Positions 27,623 to 39,400 of a DNA stretch of 64,000 nt are shown here, in pieces (within the stretch, counting starts at the first letter, position 1; every line of letters begins with the position of its first letter). Both the position numbers and the translations under genes were made by a program. Location: NCBI GenBank assembly GCA_036785705.1, contig JAWUZG010000036.1:12767501-12831500 (forward strand), in the 5' to 3' direction. The stretch is from Acanthornis magna (taxonomy: Eukaryota > Chordata > Aves > Passeriformes > Acanthizidae). The notes under the pieces are model-generated. The model worked only from the letters and a program-made list of their open reading frames with translations. It was not told where the DNA came from and searched no databases.

Positions 27623-30544
27623 TCCTGCTGAATCTAAGAGGGGAGAGCCTGCTGCGGCTCCATACCGCAGGTCCAACCAGTAGTGAGGCTGAAGGTCTAT
27701 TTCCAGGAGGCCATGTGCACACAACTCACAAAGGGACAACACATATACATGCATATACACATGACCATTTACACACACATGGCAGACAAAAAGACCCAGG
27801 ACCACCCAGAGCGCTCCCACAAATGCCGAGAACTTCATCATCCTCACACTGTTCCCCTCCACAGCAGTGCGGTATTGAGCAGTGCAGCATCATGAGACCG
27901 TGTATCTGTGCAGACATACACATCCTGGCTCCCTCCAGCAGCTGGGCTCATACACTCAGTCTGCCCTGTAGCTGCCCCTGGACCCCAGTATCCTCAGTTT
28001 CTGGCACCTGGTGGTGACTCACAATGATGGGTTTCATGCTGGGCAGTGGGGCTGGGGCTTTCCTGGAACAGCCCTGGAAGGGACCTGGATGTGGCATCCA
28101 AGTCTTTTTCTGAGTCTTAATTTGGTAGCCTGCCTTAGTGCACTCCTGCTCCCCTAGACTAGTGGACTTAGGCTTTGGATAATCTGATGTTTCCTGCAAT
28201 AGACCTGAGAGCAGCCAGGGCCAGGATATTATCTGGGCTCTCTCTCCTGCCATACTCTCTCTGTGCTTCTTTTGGATGTACAGATAACCTTTAATCACCT
28301 AATCTGATGAGAACAGTCCACTTTCCACAGTGGTAACATCAGAGCAGCACTCTCTTATTGCTCTGTGCTTTCTGCCTTGGCTTCCAGCATCTCAGCTGCT
28401 CAGCCAGCTGGGGCTGTGTGTTCTGAACCCCGCACTATGTTTTAAGATGAGCCAATAGCACTGCTTTTATTTGTGATCAGCAAGTGCTCTCTTCTGACAA
28501 GGAACATGGTGGAATTGAAGTACAGGGAGAATGAGCCTTGTGTTGATCATGAAAAGTAATGGATCATTGCACTCCTCCATGAATCTGCCCCTCTGGAGTC
28601 TATACATTAAAAAAATTCAAGCATGATGCATATTGCCTGCCCACCATACAAGTAGAGTATGAAAGATTTACAGGGTAAATTACTATTGACATACAGCAGA
28701 GCACCAAGAGTGATCAAGAACTGTCATTTTCAGCTTACTGCAAACATCATCTTTGCCTTTTCATGTCTTCGGTCTTCCTGAGGCTGAAGTTCTTTACATT
28801 GACAACAGTTTGTGTTTTGAATTAATCAGAAGCCTTGGTCATTTGAAAGGTCATGTATGCAAGGAACAGCAAAAGCTCTTTTTTTCAAATGACCTAAGTG
28901 TTGGCTTTGGTGGAGAGTTGTGGGAATCAAAACCTATAGAAGACAGTAGTGGAAATGTATGTCTAAAATAAAACAGTGGTAAGCCTATTACATACTTTGA
29001 ATCAAGCTTCTGCTGTTGTGGGGTTGGGTGAGGATACATTTTACTCATTTTCAGTCAGTCAGTTATATTTTTTGCACTACAGAGTCTTTTTGCAGACATA
29101 AGCCTTTGGATTTTTTTTTTTTTGCAAGGACAAGATATCTTCTTGTTACTTAAAAAAACAAAAAAGAAGATGATGAGACTAGAAGATGACACATAAGCAA
29201 CACAGATTAAAAATGTCCATGAATAAAATAAGTTGTTTTGGTAATGAGAAGTATTTCAATGCACAGATTCACAGTTGTCGAATAAAAAATCACATCTGGC
29301 TGCAGTAAAATGAAGGGAGCTTACATTGTTAATGAAAGAAGCTCATGTAAAGCTCTGGAGCCGAAGTCTGCAAAACAAGGCTCAATGAATGCTTTTTACC
29401 CTTGTGTGATGATATTTCTTCAGGTTGTATTTCTTCATCAGTTTATTCTATTTCAACCTTGCAGGTTATGTAAGTAAAGCTTAATATCTTTACTGTATAT
29501 TTTGCTTTTGAAATGTATTTGATTTCCTACTGACTTAAGCGTAATAAATTGGCTCCCATCTAATAATTGTTCAGAGCTAAGCTCTTTTAGAGTCCTTAAT
29601 AGACTAACATACTCTGACATTTGAGGTACATGTATTTGCAAAATTACTGTGGTGACAAATGTAGTTCTGGTTAAAAACCACAATAATAATTCTACTTTGC
29701 TTAACTGATCAGCATGATGCCAAAAGGACATTTCTGCCAAAGTGAATGCATGTTGTCCTTTTTTCTGAGAAATGGTATATTTAGTAAAAATGTAAGTGTA
29801 CAGGGAAGTCTGATTTCTCTTTGGTCACAGTGCCTTATGAACACCTACTCAAATTACTATTAAAACAGATTTAAAGTAGCAGTGTCCACTTCTTGAAGAA
29901 AAGATCAGGTCAGGCTAAGTGTACAATCTGTAGCACAAGATGTCTGGGACTTGCCTCAGCTTCTTTTTGGTCATTGTGATAAAGTGAAACATTCCTAAAG
30001 GCAGTGTGATCCTTCTCCTAAAATTCCTCTGCCTGGCACTGCAAAGCCATCAGACATGGCCTAGAGGTCCTTTGACTCATGCAGAAGACCTGTGGGCAAT
30101 GGCATTGGACCCAGGGTCACAAAGAGAGCTACAGCAGCTTTTGCCCATGGCCATGCCTCTGGTTTTGCGATAAGCAAAGCAAGCTGGGGAGATTTGATCC
30201 ATTTTCTGTCACTACAATTAGTTGTCAGACTATATCATGATCCTTTTCGTGAATGTAGCAGTTTGCAGACAGGGGTCTGAATATGCAGAGATGATGGCTG
30301 TGTTATGAGAAGGGGTCACTAGTGAAGGCAGTTCCCACAGTAAACCAGCTTCCGAGACATTTAGGTGACAGATTTTTGAAGATTTTTCATCTTTTCTCAA
30401 AGAGACTGAGAAAGAAAGGTCCCTGATATGCCACAGGATTCCCTTCCAGGGAGTCCTCTCATAAATGTGTAGTTATAGAGGTTAGTTTCTGTTCTATTGC
30501 TGTTTTCCTAAGCACCCTGTATTGTCCAAGGAGAAAGGGACACA

Positions 30545-30571
30545 GGGAGAGAGGGAGGGAGGGAGGGAGGA
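30545..30571. repeat. (GGGA)n short microsatellite
   Basis: About five GGGA/GAGG units inside the sequence GGGAGAGAGGGAGGGAGGG. No further structure. Confidence 0.85.
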
Positions 30572-31555
30572 ATGTGATGGTGTGGGATGGGCTGGGAGAA
30601 AGAGAGATGCTCTCCATCTTTTTCTCTCTCCGTTAATCATATGGAGACAGAAGACATATTCATATCCTACCAAACACTTGATCCAGAGCCTAAACCCAGG
30701 CATAGTCACAAGTCCCAGGAAAAAGGTAAGCTCTTCCCACATTACCTTCAAGGGCAGGCACTGCTCCCAGTTAGGAGGTGGTAACCAGCAGCATCACTCT
30801 TAGCTGAGCCTGGAGCCAGCCCTGGAGCTTTCCTTCCTCCAGAGCAGGTCTGGGCACCAGCAGAATGGTGTCAGGCAGCAACCGAGAGGTACCACGAGTA
30901 CGCTCCTAAGTCTCCCTTTATCTGCATGGCGCAAACTGCAGAACAGAGCATTGTAGGGCAAGCTGTTTCACCACCAGCACTCCTGGTCCCCTGGTGCTTC
31001 AAGGCCTCAGATACTCCCATTCAGCTGCAGTCATGGTTAAGGCTTGTGTAATGTAAATGGAAGGTAAATCAGAGTTCAAACTCAGCCCCTGCCTATGGCT
31101 TAATGCATAATGTAAATGTTGCTGCCCTTCTGGTAGGTCAAAAACCTGTAGAGGAATGTGCTGGAGAGAAACAACAGAAGGAAGACAGACTGGCTGTGAA
31201 GTTTTGGAATTTTGCTGCTAAATTTACATCTTGATCTTAAAAGTCAAAAGATAAGAAATCAATAAGTTGTTGATTTTCAGAGCTCTGTTTTTAGATTATA
31301 AGGTTTGCATTAAAATGTGAAAATGGGAGAAAGTGTAATCGCTTCTTTCTAAAAATATAGGAAGAATGTTGATGGCAGGAGAAAATACTGCATTTAGCAA
31401 GCAAAAGTAAAACCTGGGTTGATAATATCTCAGTAATAATAATACCTAACAGATAATCCCTATTTATTTGAAATCTGTAATTAAACAGAATCATGTTACC
31501 CTGGTTGTCAAAATCAGTATTGTCTCTTTCATCTTGTTGCAACCCTGTTTGAAAT

Positions 31556-31615
31556 TGACTTAAGGGGAATTTTCTTTCCTTTGACTCCTCTCTCTCTCTC
31601 TCTTTCTTTTTTAAG
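31556..31615 (+). promoter_or_regulatory. 3' splice site upstream of the RAB3C penultimate exon
   Basis: A long CT-repeat tract (31588-31602, CTCTCTCTCT) and a short T run lead into AAG at 31613-31615, immediately before the open Rab3 frame. TTGACTTAA at about 31556-31564 is a plausible branch-point sequence, though it lies rather far (about 55 nt) from the AG. The acceptor position is fixed by the reading frame of the exon. The branch point is a guess from consensus. Confidence 0.75.
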
Positions 31616-31740
31616 GTCAACTCAAATCAAAACGTACTCTTGGGATAATGCCCAGGTTATTTTGGTTGGCAACAAATGTGACATGGAGGATGAACGGGTA
31701 ATCTACACTGAAAGGGGAAAACATTTAGCAGAACAACTTG
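31616..31740 (+). CDS. RAB3C: RAB3C, penultimate coding exon (GTPase domain, G4 box)
   Basis: This 125-nt internal exon encodes part of the GTP-binding domain of a Rab3 protein, a small GTPase that sits on synaptic and secretory vesicles and controls regulated exocytosis. The translation contains [20 protein letters not shown] and continues to [12 protein letters not shown]. It includes the G4 guanine-specificity box NKCD. The acceptor is a CT/T-rich tract ending in AAG, and the donor is G|GTAAGA. The first base completes a Trp codon (TG|G) from the previous exon, and the last base starts a Gly codon completed at 43004. Paralogue choice rests mainly on the next exon. Compared with the human protein as I remember it, the [13 protein letters not shown] stretch carries a few substitutions. 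An ATG upstream at 31581 lies in the pyrimidine tract and is not a start. Rab3 identity is certain; RAB3C is very likely. Confidence 0.95.
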
Positions 31741-31996
31741 GTAAGAAAGACTCAACAAAAACTTTATGGTTGCTTGTGAGAATGAACAAGTTAATTTCAT
31801 TAATTTCTACAGTACTTGTAAACACATGTTCATGACACATTCATTGCAAAGGAGTAGTCACACACTGCCACCATTTTATTTCTACAGACTTTTTGATATG
31901 GAGCAAGATTAGGTATGTGACTGCATATATACAATACATTTAGATAATTATAGCTACAGGTAGATATAACCTAGAAAGGAAATAAGTAAATCAAAA

Positions 31997-32047
31997 AACC
32001 CCAAGCACCAGACCCACCCCTCAGCCCCCCCCCACCCCCAAAAAAAA
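31997..32047. repeat. C-rich/A-rich low-complexity tract
   Basis: CAAAAAACCCCAAGCACC leads into a run of C interrupted once by A, then (A)8. The minus strand is G-rich and could form a quadruplex. Confidence 0.75.
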
Positions 32048-35000
32048 GAGGAAAAGAGAAATTGAAGAAAACTCTTACTAGACCTTTTTGCAAGTTGAGT
32101 GCATTTGGGTTATGACTACCAATACCAAAAATCCAAAACAGAAAGATGCTGCTGTCCAACTTCCACTGCTAACACTTCATCCACTGATCTACTGTACATT
32201 CACACAGATGTAGATATGAACTTGTTTCGTAAAGTCTGCCTCTGGGAAGCAAATGTTGTACACACAGAAAACTGCCAAGCTGTGAACACCTTTTTTGTTT
32301 CTTTTTCTACAAAACAGTGTTATCATTTCATGCAGTGAAATATTTTTGAAGTGACACTGGCCAACCATTAATACAAAAATCTCCAGAGTGTCATTGTAAT
32401 GCTACTACCCACCCTGTTTTTTCCTTCAGATTTCCTGATCTCTGAGACTAAGCTCAGCAGGTGTGAAAATCAAACTCTGGCATTTTTAGAGGTCAGTTTA
32501 TTTGCAGGGAATCATAAATTTGGGGCATGGATTTCTTATTGTTTTTAAAACTGAGCGTGATAAAAGTTCAGTCTGGTCAAAATATGTATAACTAAGATCT
32601 CCTTGTCACTATTCCTGTATATGTAGTTAGATAAAAGGATGTTCTAAGAGGAGATCTAATCTCATGCTGGTGGTTCTTAACTTATGTATATTCATAGGTG
32701 AATGACCGTATTTTTTAAAAAATACTTTTTTCTAGTTGTACAATTGTTTTTCCTGATAAACAATTTCATCAGAATAACATATCTTCCTAATGCATCTCTC
32801 TTAATAAGTGTTGCATGTGTAAAAGAACTCCTTGAAAGTACACATTAAAAATTACTATGAATTAGTCCTTGAAAGGTGAAAGGATATATTTAACAGCAGG
32901 TTATATCCAGAAAACTTTCTAATATTTGTGAAGAATTGAGTTTCTCAAACTGCTTGCAACAAAACCATAATAGTTACCATTGCACTTGCTTTTACAGAGA
33001 ATATTTATCTTTGCAGAAATACCTGTTGTATTTTTATCTATATTTTTCTATATCTGTTCTTCCCATTTCTAATATTTATTCATTGTACTAGGAGATAGGA
33101 AAGTGTATTCATGGGACAAATAGATTCCAAAAATATAACTGTATACTTTTATCATAAATTTTGATGAGGTGCAATATGTTTTGCAATAACTATAAATTTT
33201 CACTATAGAGTTTTTAAACTCACATAACTAATCTGAATTTCTATTCCTTGAACCATATTCCTATAAAAAAATTAATGCAGTGAATTGACACGTAATCCCC
33301 AAGGTCATAAATTTATCAAGACAAGAAGGAACTTTGCATGTTGCACAGTCAAGAATCCTCAGATGTAATAACCAATGCTTAAAAAAAGAAAAAAAGAGTA
33401 ATGAGATAGATATCAAAACTCATGTTTCAGGCTTTAAAGCAAATTCTAACTCCTGGGATTTAAAAATCAATCTTTACAGAAGAAGATTATCCTCTATTTC
33501 CATATTTATCTACTCAGGGGGTTTCTTTTCTCAGATATATATCCTGTGGCTATCTCAAGGGCAGATTATTGTATTAGATAACTTGTGTCTCTGATCCGGT
33601 CCTTTACTGTAGTCAGACTGCACACATAAATGTTTACATGTTTCCTGTAGAGCTGCAATCATTTCTTAAATCTGCCCAGAGACTGTGTGAGGTGTTGTCA
33701 GAACAGTAGAAGAAGGGCTTTCCCTTAACTGCAGTAAGTGCACTGGCCTTGCTGGCTGGTCTGGAGGACACCCATTGTGCTAAACACGTGGGACTGTCTT
33801 TTGTTTCTCTGGCAGTATGTTGATAACATCTTTCACAGACAAGCTTTAAAAATAACAGTATAGATTTTTCTGTCCAGCCAGACATTTTAAAACTGTGAGC
33901 ACTTTGAATGCAATGTTGATCGCAGACACAATTACAAGCAAATACAATTAATGAGTGCTGTACAAAAATCATGTTGTGACACCCTTTGTTCTCAAGTGTG
34001 GTTTCATTTTCAGCCCTCGTTTATTTGAAGTCACTGAGAAAATGAATACATGCACCTTCTGGGGTGGATTTTCAAAAGGTCAAAAAAAACACCAGGCATT
34101 TAACCCTCTGGGAAATATGGTGCTCTTATACTGGAGAATGGGGCCTCCTTGTGGCTCCTGACCTCTCTGAAAATGCAGTCTTAAAGTTTATTAACAAGGT
34201 ATAATCATTAATTTCTTTAAACCTCTGTGCTGGGTTATTTCTCAAGTGTAACCCAGACAAATTGTTTGAATCAACTGGCAATAGCTCTCCATACTGTTGG
34301 AGGAGATCTGGCTGAACTGATCAATTTTCCTGTGGTACCTCTGAGTACCTTACTCATGGCACTAATCAAGGCTCACCAAAGAAAGAGGGAATAGTTAGGA
34401 ACACAGATCTGACCTTGAAGGAAAATTACAGAACGTTTATGAGGTTAGAATCTGTCTTGTTTGCTTTGAAGATTTATTTTTTAAATTTAATGTTAATGAC
34501 ATGACACTGGCAATACCGCCAGGGATCATAGCCACAAGCAGCCTAGTAGGTGTCCTGTGAAAGGTGCTAACTGGCAAACATGCACTGATACTTTCCCATC
34601 CCCACCCCAGTGACGGTAGCAAATTATGTTTGTGGCTCTCATGAACCAAATGCAAAACATTTGTATTCAATAGGCCTTTCATTATTTTTTCCATTGATTT
34701 GTACAATGATGTCTTTGAAGCCATATACCACCCACAACACCCTTTAAATACGAACAGTTTATCTGTTATCTACTTCTCCTTTGAATTCGCCCCCTGACAG
34801 TTTTATTTTTCTTCACTTCTATATTCTTACAAACAGTGTACAACTGTTTGCTGTTATGTGCTCTGTACCACTCTGGGTTTCACAGAACTCTGTTGTATTC
34901 CTTTTTTTCCATACTGCAATTCCCAGAATATTTAATTGTTCCAGGCATAAAGACACAAAGACACATGTTAGTCATTCCTTATCACCTTATTCAGTACTTT

Positions 35001-36200
35001 TTAAAGTGGTTTTTTTTCAGAAATCAGTATATAGTTGTTTAACACAATAGCATCATTAAAAATCTAAAGTTAGAATGAGATGAAAACAGATGGGATCGAA
35101 TAAAGTCATGTAACTTTTCTTCATATACATATCATTCCAAGAAAGTGTAGAAATATGACAAATCAGCCAATAGAGAGAAATAATTAATACAATGTCAATA
35201 TTGATATGGTAATCACAGCAAACACATTTAAATAAGTTTACTCACTAATTATCAGCAAAAAAAGGATATGGAGTGTAGTTCTTATGATAGTTTTCATCTT
35301 CTTCAATGTTTGCTGTGAGCAGTACATGGATTGACTATGAAGTGAAACCCCAATATAGTCACAACTTACACGCTTTAAAGCATTTTAGTAAAACAGGCTT
35401 GGAACTTCTTGCAAGCAAAATGCAACTGAATTACTCACACAGCTTTTCTGAGATATTAATCTCGTGCATCTCAGCAAAATTCTTACATTCATAAAAGTTT
35501 TGTGTCAATTGTCAGAAGAGAAATAAAAGGGGTGACTCACAGGTGGCTTGATATCTTGGTTCTCGTATTCATGGTCTGTATGATATATTGATATTGTTAT
35601 CTACATTCCAGCTAAGGATTAGCTGGCAGAGGTGTGCACAGACCTTTGAATAGAGTCTGAATAACTGCACAGGCAAATGGATAGTTGCATATGCTGTTTG
35701 GCATACAGTTTTTCCGTTTATTTGGGACATTCTGCTGTGCATGCAAATTAGATACATAATTTTTAATGTGTTTTTTGGTTTCTCAGGTTCTTCTTATTCT
35801 TTTCCATCCAGGATCACCCATGGCTGGGGGCACACATCATGCCTGAGCATGCCCTAGGTTGCACTTGCCTGTTTTCTAAATTTATCCTGGCATGCTGTCT
35901 GTCCTAGGGGCCAACAACCAATGTCAGAAAACAAAATGAAAACTGCCCTTTCTGGGTGAGCTCTCACATTCTCTTCTGCAAGGGGCAGCAGAAGCCAGCC
36001 CTCATGCTGTATTTACAGCACCTGCAAAGGCCTCTGAATATTATGTGTCCTACAGCTTGTCAGTGCCTGTGGCTTCAGTGCACCTCCACAGCTTGTCACT
36101 CAGACAGTCATTTTACCCTCAGATGTATCTACATACCTTATCGCCATCTTTTCTCTTCTCATTTGGGCTGTTTCTTCCTTTAAGTCTTTCTTTTCACTTA

Positions 36201-36463
36201 TCCTTCCTTCCTTCCTTCCTTCCTTCCTTCCTTCCTTCCTTCCTTCCTTCCTTCCTTCCTTCCTTCCTTCCTTCCTTCCTTCCTTCCTTCCTTCCTTCCT
36301 TCCTCCCTCCCTCCCTCCCTCCCTCCCTCCCTCCCTCCCTGCCTCCCTCCCTGTCTCCCTCCCTGTCTCCCTGTCTCCCTCCCTGCCTCCCTCCCTCTCC
36401 TTCTCTCTCCCTCTCCTTCTCTCTTTCTCTTTTTTTTCTTTTCACTCTCTCTCTCCTTCTTTT
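36201..36463. repeat. Compound (TTCC)n-(CTCC)n microsatellite with CT-rich tail
   Basis: About 25 near-perfect TTCC units (36201-36303) pass directly into CTCC units (36304-36340), then CTCC units interrupted by GCCT and TGTCT up to about 36408, then CT/T-rich sequence to about 36463. The + strand is purely pyrimidine over most of 260 bp, so a triplex (H-DNA) is possible. Open frames reading PSFLPSFLPSF or REGGREGG here are artefacts of the repeat. It lies in the RAB3C intron, about 4.5 kb after the exon. Confidence 0.97.
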
Positions 36464-39400
36464 GATTCCTCAAGCTTTGAAAACAAATTCCACCGAAAAC
36501 AAGAAGAAAAATTCGCACTTCGAACCAAAATCATCCCTCTCTGCCTGTTTTGTTTTCATTTTGTTCTTGGCTCATACATTTATGTAGGTAATGGTCGTGC
36601 CAGGGAGACAACAGAGACACAATTGAGCTGTGATTAGATTTCTTCAAATTAAACCCATTTAGCATGCCAGGAAACCTGAAAGTGGGGCATTTGTCAGTGT
36701 TGTGGGCTTATGGAGGGTGCAGTTGTATATGGTGTGACCCAGCCCACAAGAGCAGACCTGCTGCTGAGATGGAGTAGGAACAAGACTGGTTCCTGAATCC
36801 TTCCAGGGCTGGGGCACAGGCAGCAGCTCCCCAGCGTCGGGACAGGAGTGCCGCTTCCCTTGCCTCAGGGTATGAGCCCTGGGGGGGAATGTGTACATTA
36901 GGCATCTGTGGGCACACTGGCAGTACGAGGCAGCTGTGAGTTTAGCCATTGAACAGAAGAGGATTTTTTAGTGCTGTAATTTTGGCATGTAAATCAGGAA
37001 CCAAGTGGGAGTTGATACCTCAGCACAGTTTGCTAGAACAGCAAGTTCTGTTTTGCCTCTGTGGCTGACTGCAGGCTGTGGTGCACAAGGCAGGGTCACC
37101 CGCAGCTCAGAGAGCACAGACATATGGCTGCATCTAACTTTGCATTCCAAATGAAAATAATTGGGTTGTGCAGCAATATGCCTGTTCAAACTTCCATCCT
37201 TCACTGTTTTTTAGCTCTTTTTAATGGCCAAATGTTGGTGTCAGGGGAAAGAGACAGACTGACAGCACTGACAAATACCAGTCTTCTGTTTAGTTACAAC
37301 ACAGACAGGGTATTGGCAGAGCAATTAAAGGCTCCTGTCCCCAGGATATTCTTTTATTGGGGGAAAAGCCAACCTGCCATTGCATTGACATACTGGGAGC
37401 TGCATTACAACGTTTTTTAATAACAATGAGAAGCAAGGGTTTGCTCAACCAGTGTCTCTTGTAAACACACAGAAAATATCTTTGCCAGAAATCTAATTTA
37501 TTGCCCAAATGCACTAATTTAAAAGCTTTCTGGAAACTACAACCAAGATCAATACAACTGGAATTCATATGAAACCTTCTGTTCTGAACGGCTGGAAAAT
37601 GAGGTGTTAGCTAGAGCATGACCATTAACTACCCCTTGAGTCTATCTATTCTGCCACAGCTGACAGTCTCCCTTTGGCTTTGTTTTGTTAATAAATTTGG
37701 CCATCCTAAAGATCGGATAAATAACTTAGCATTTCTGTTAATAATCTTTATCTCCCTTCTAATTCTCTATCTTGAATGGTACTAAAGCACTGCCCTTCAC
37801 TGACATAACAGTAGCAGAGTCCTGTTCTGGGGCTTAATGTTGTTTTAATACTTTTCTTAGCATGGTCCAGCACTTGGGCTTGTTAGGACAGCAGAGATCC
37901 CATCCAACTGATCTAGAGAGCCAAGCACAGCATATTGCGGTCTGCTGCCATAGATGCTGGTGTAGGACATTCTGTGAAGAACAGCAGTAGTCTCCAGCTA
38001 CTTTCAGGCCAGTTTCCTAGGAGAGATGACCTTTGCAGTTGTGCCATGTGTGTCTTGTCTCTCTTTGACTAAAAGATATTGACAGTTCTGAGGAAGTGGA
38101 CATCTGAGCACAGGAGAAAGGTCTTGCAGTTGCCTTGACTGACAGCCTGTAATGTGAATGCAGAACTTATTAGATACTAATCATAGCAGGCAAGAAGGTA
38201 AGTGCCTTCCAGTGCCCCTTCAGAACTGCCCACAGGATGCAAATCCAAGAAAATAAAGCTTTCTAAACTCCTCTCTTTTATATACTGTGACATTGTTAAA
38301 TTATTAATTCCCATGACTTTCTAGACTTTGCCTTTTACATACCCCTCTTGCAAAGGGAGCAGCTTCCTGCAGCCATTTCTTGCTCTGATGTTGCAGTCTC
38401 CTACTACTCCTTACAATACTGGATTGGACAAGGCACTGACAAAAGCAGTGCAGGATCACAGTTCAAGCTTGTCTTCATGAAAGGTTAGAAGGATAGTTAT
38501 TGAGGGGACACACCTTTGTGGACATCTGTAAAACATAACATAACATCAGGGGTCATTAATTAAATTTGTCTTGGTTGAAGACAAACAGTCAGAAACCAAA
38601 ATGCCTTCCTGATCAACTGGTGAAACATTAACGTAGGTCTTGTTTGTACTGTCTGTGGAATTGTGCTTAAAATTTGCTGTCTAGCATGTGTTCTGGATGT
38701 CACATTTTCTAGGAAGATGAGAGGGTGCAGGATGTTCTCTGCATATTCTTCTGCATTCTGGGCTTTTTTCTTCCCTGTGTTTTGAAAGCAGACACAAACA
38801 AGTGTTAATGAGCAGTCATGAAGGAGCCTCTACAGAGCCAGCACATGTGTGAGGCAGAGAGGGTACAAAGTCAGTAACTCTGGCTGTTTGTATGATTCAG
38901 GAAAGCTATCTAGCTGCTCTATGTGCACTGTGGATCACCAGGTGAACAACAGCACCATTCCAGTGCCCTTTCTAGCCCTGCTGCTGTAGTGCTCTGCAGG
39001 AGCTGCCGAGACCTTGCCAGCTTTCTTTGAGCCAGTAGTAGGGATGGAGGTAGATAAGGGAAAGAGTCAGAAAGGGAAAACTGAATTAAACACAAAATAG
39101 ACATTTAATTTAAAATATCCTGATGCATGTTCAACACACTTTGTACATACGTTCAGGCAGCACATTGATATTTTGGATTTTCTGAGTTTCAGCTCTGTTC
39201 TACCTTAACTACCACTTGCCTCTTGGGCTTGTCATGTCTATGCAATTATCTCCTCTGCCCGGCCTCATCCACATCAGCAGTACTGATCATCACAGGTGGT
39301 GGGAACATGGTGTTCTTTGAGCTCTGCTTCCCTGGGCATCACCACGTAGCTGCCTCACTTCACACTTATGCCCCCATGGAAAATCTTTTCTCTCCATTAA

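Larger units (their letters stand above)
25096..31555 (+). other. RAB3C: RAB3C intronic sequence leading to the exon
   Basis: Mostly unique-looking AT-rich intron. It contains a short (GA)n at 26.21 kb, a 12-A run at about 26.95 kb, the 27.6 kb hairpin, a T run at 29.11 kb and a (GGGA)n tract at 30.55 kb. No exon or RNA gene was recognised. Confidence 0.6.

Noticed and set aside
1..31555. Search for the preceding RAB3C exon (YDITNEESFNAVQDW region)
   Set aside because: Not seen on the + strand; the intron before 31616 apparently extends beyond the window, as expected for this very long gene.
36045..36587. 180-codon frame reading Pro-Ser-Phe-Leu repeats, with minus-strand frames reading Arg/Glu/Gly/Lys repeats
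   Set aside because: Pure translation of the TTCC/CTCC microsatellite.
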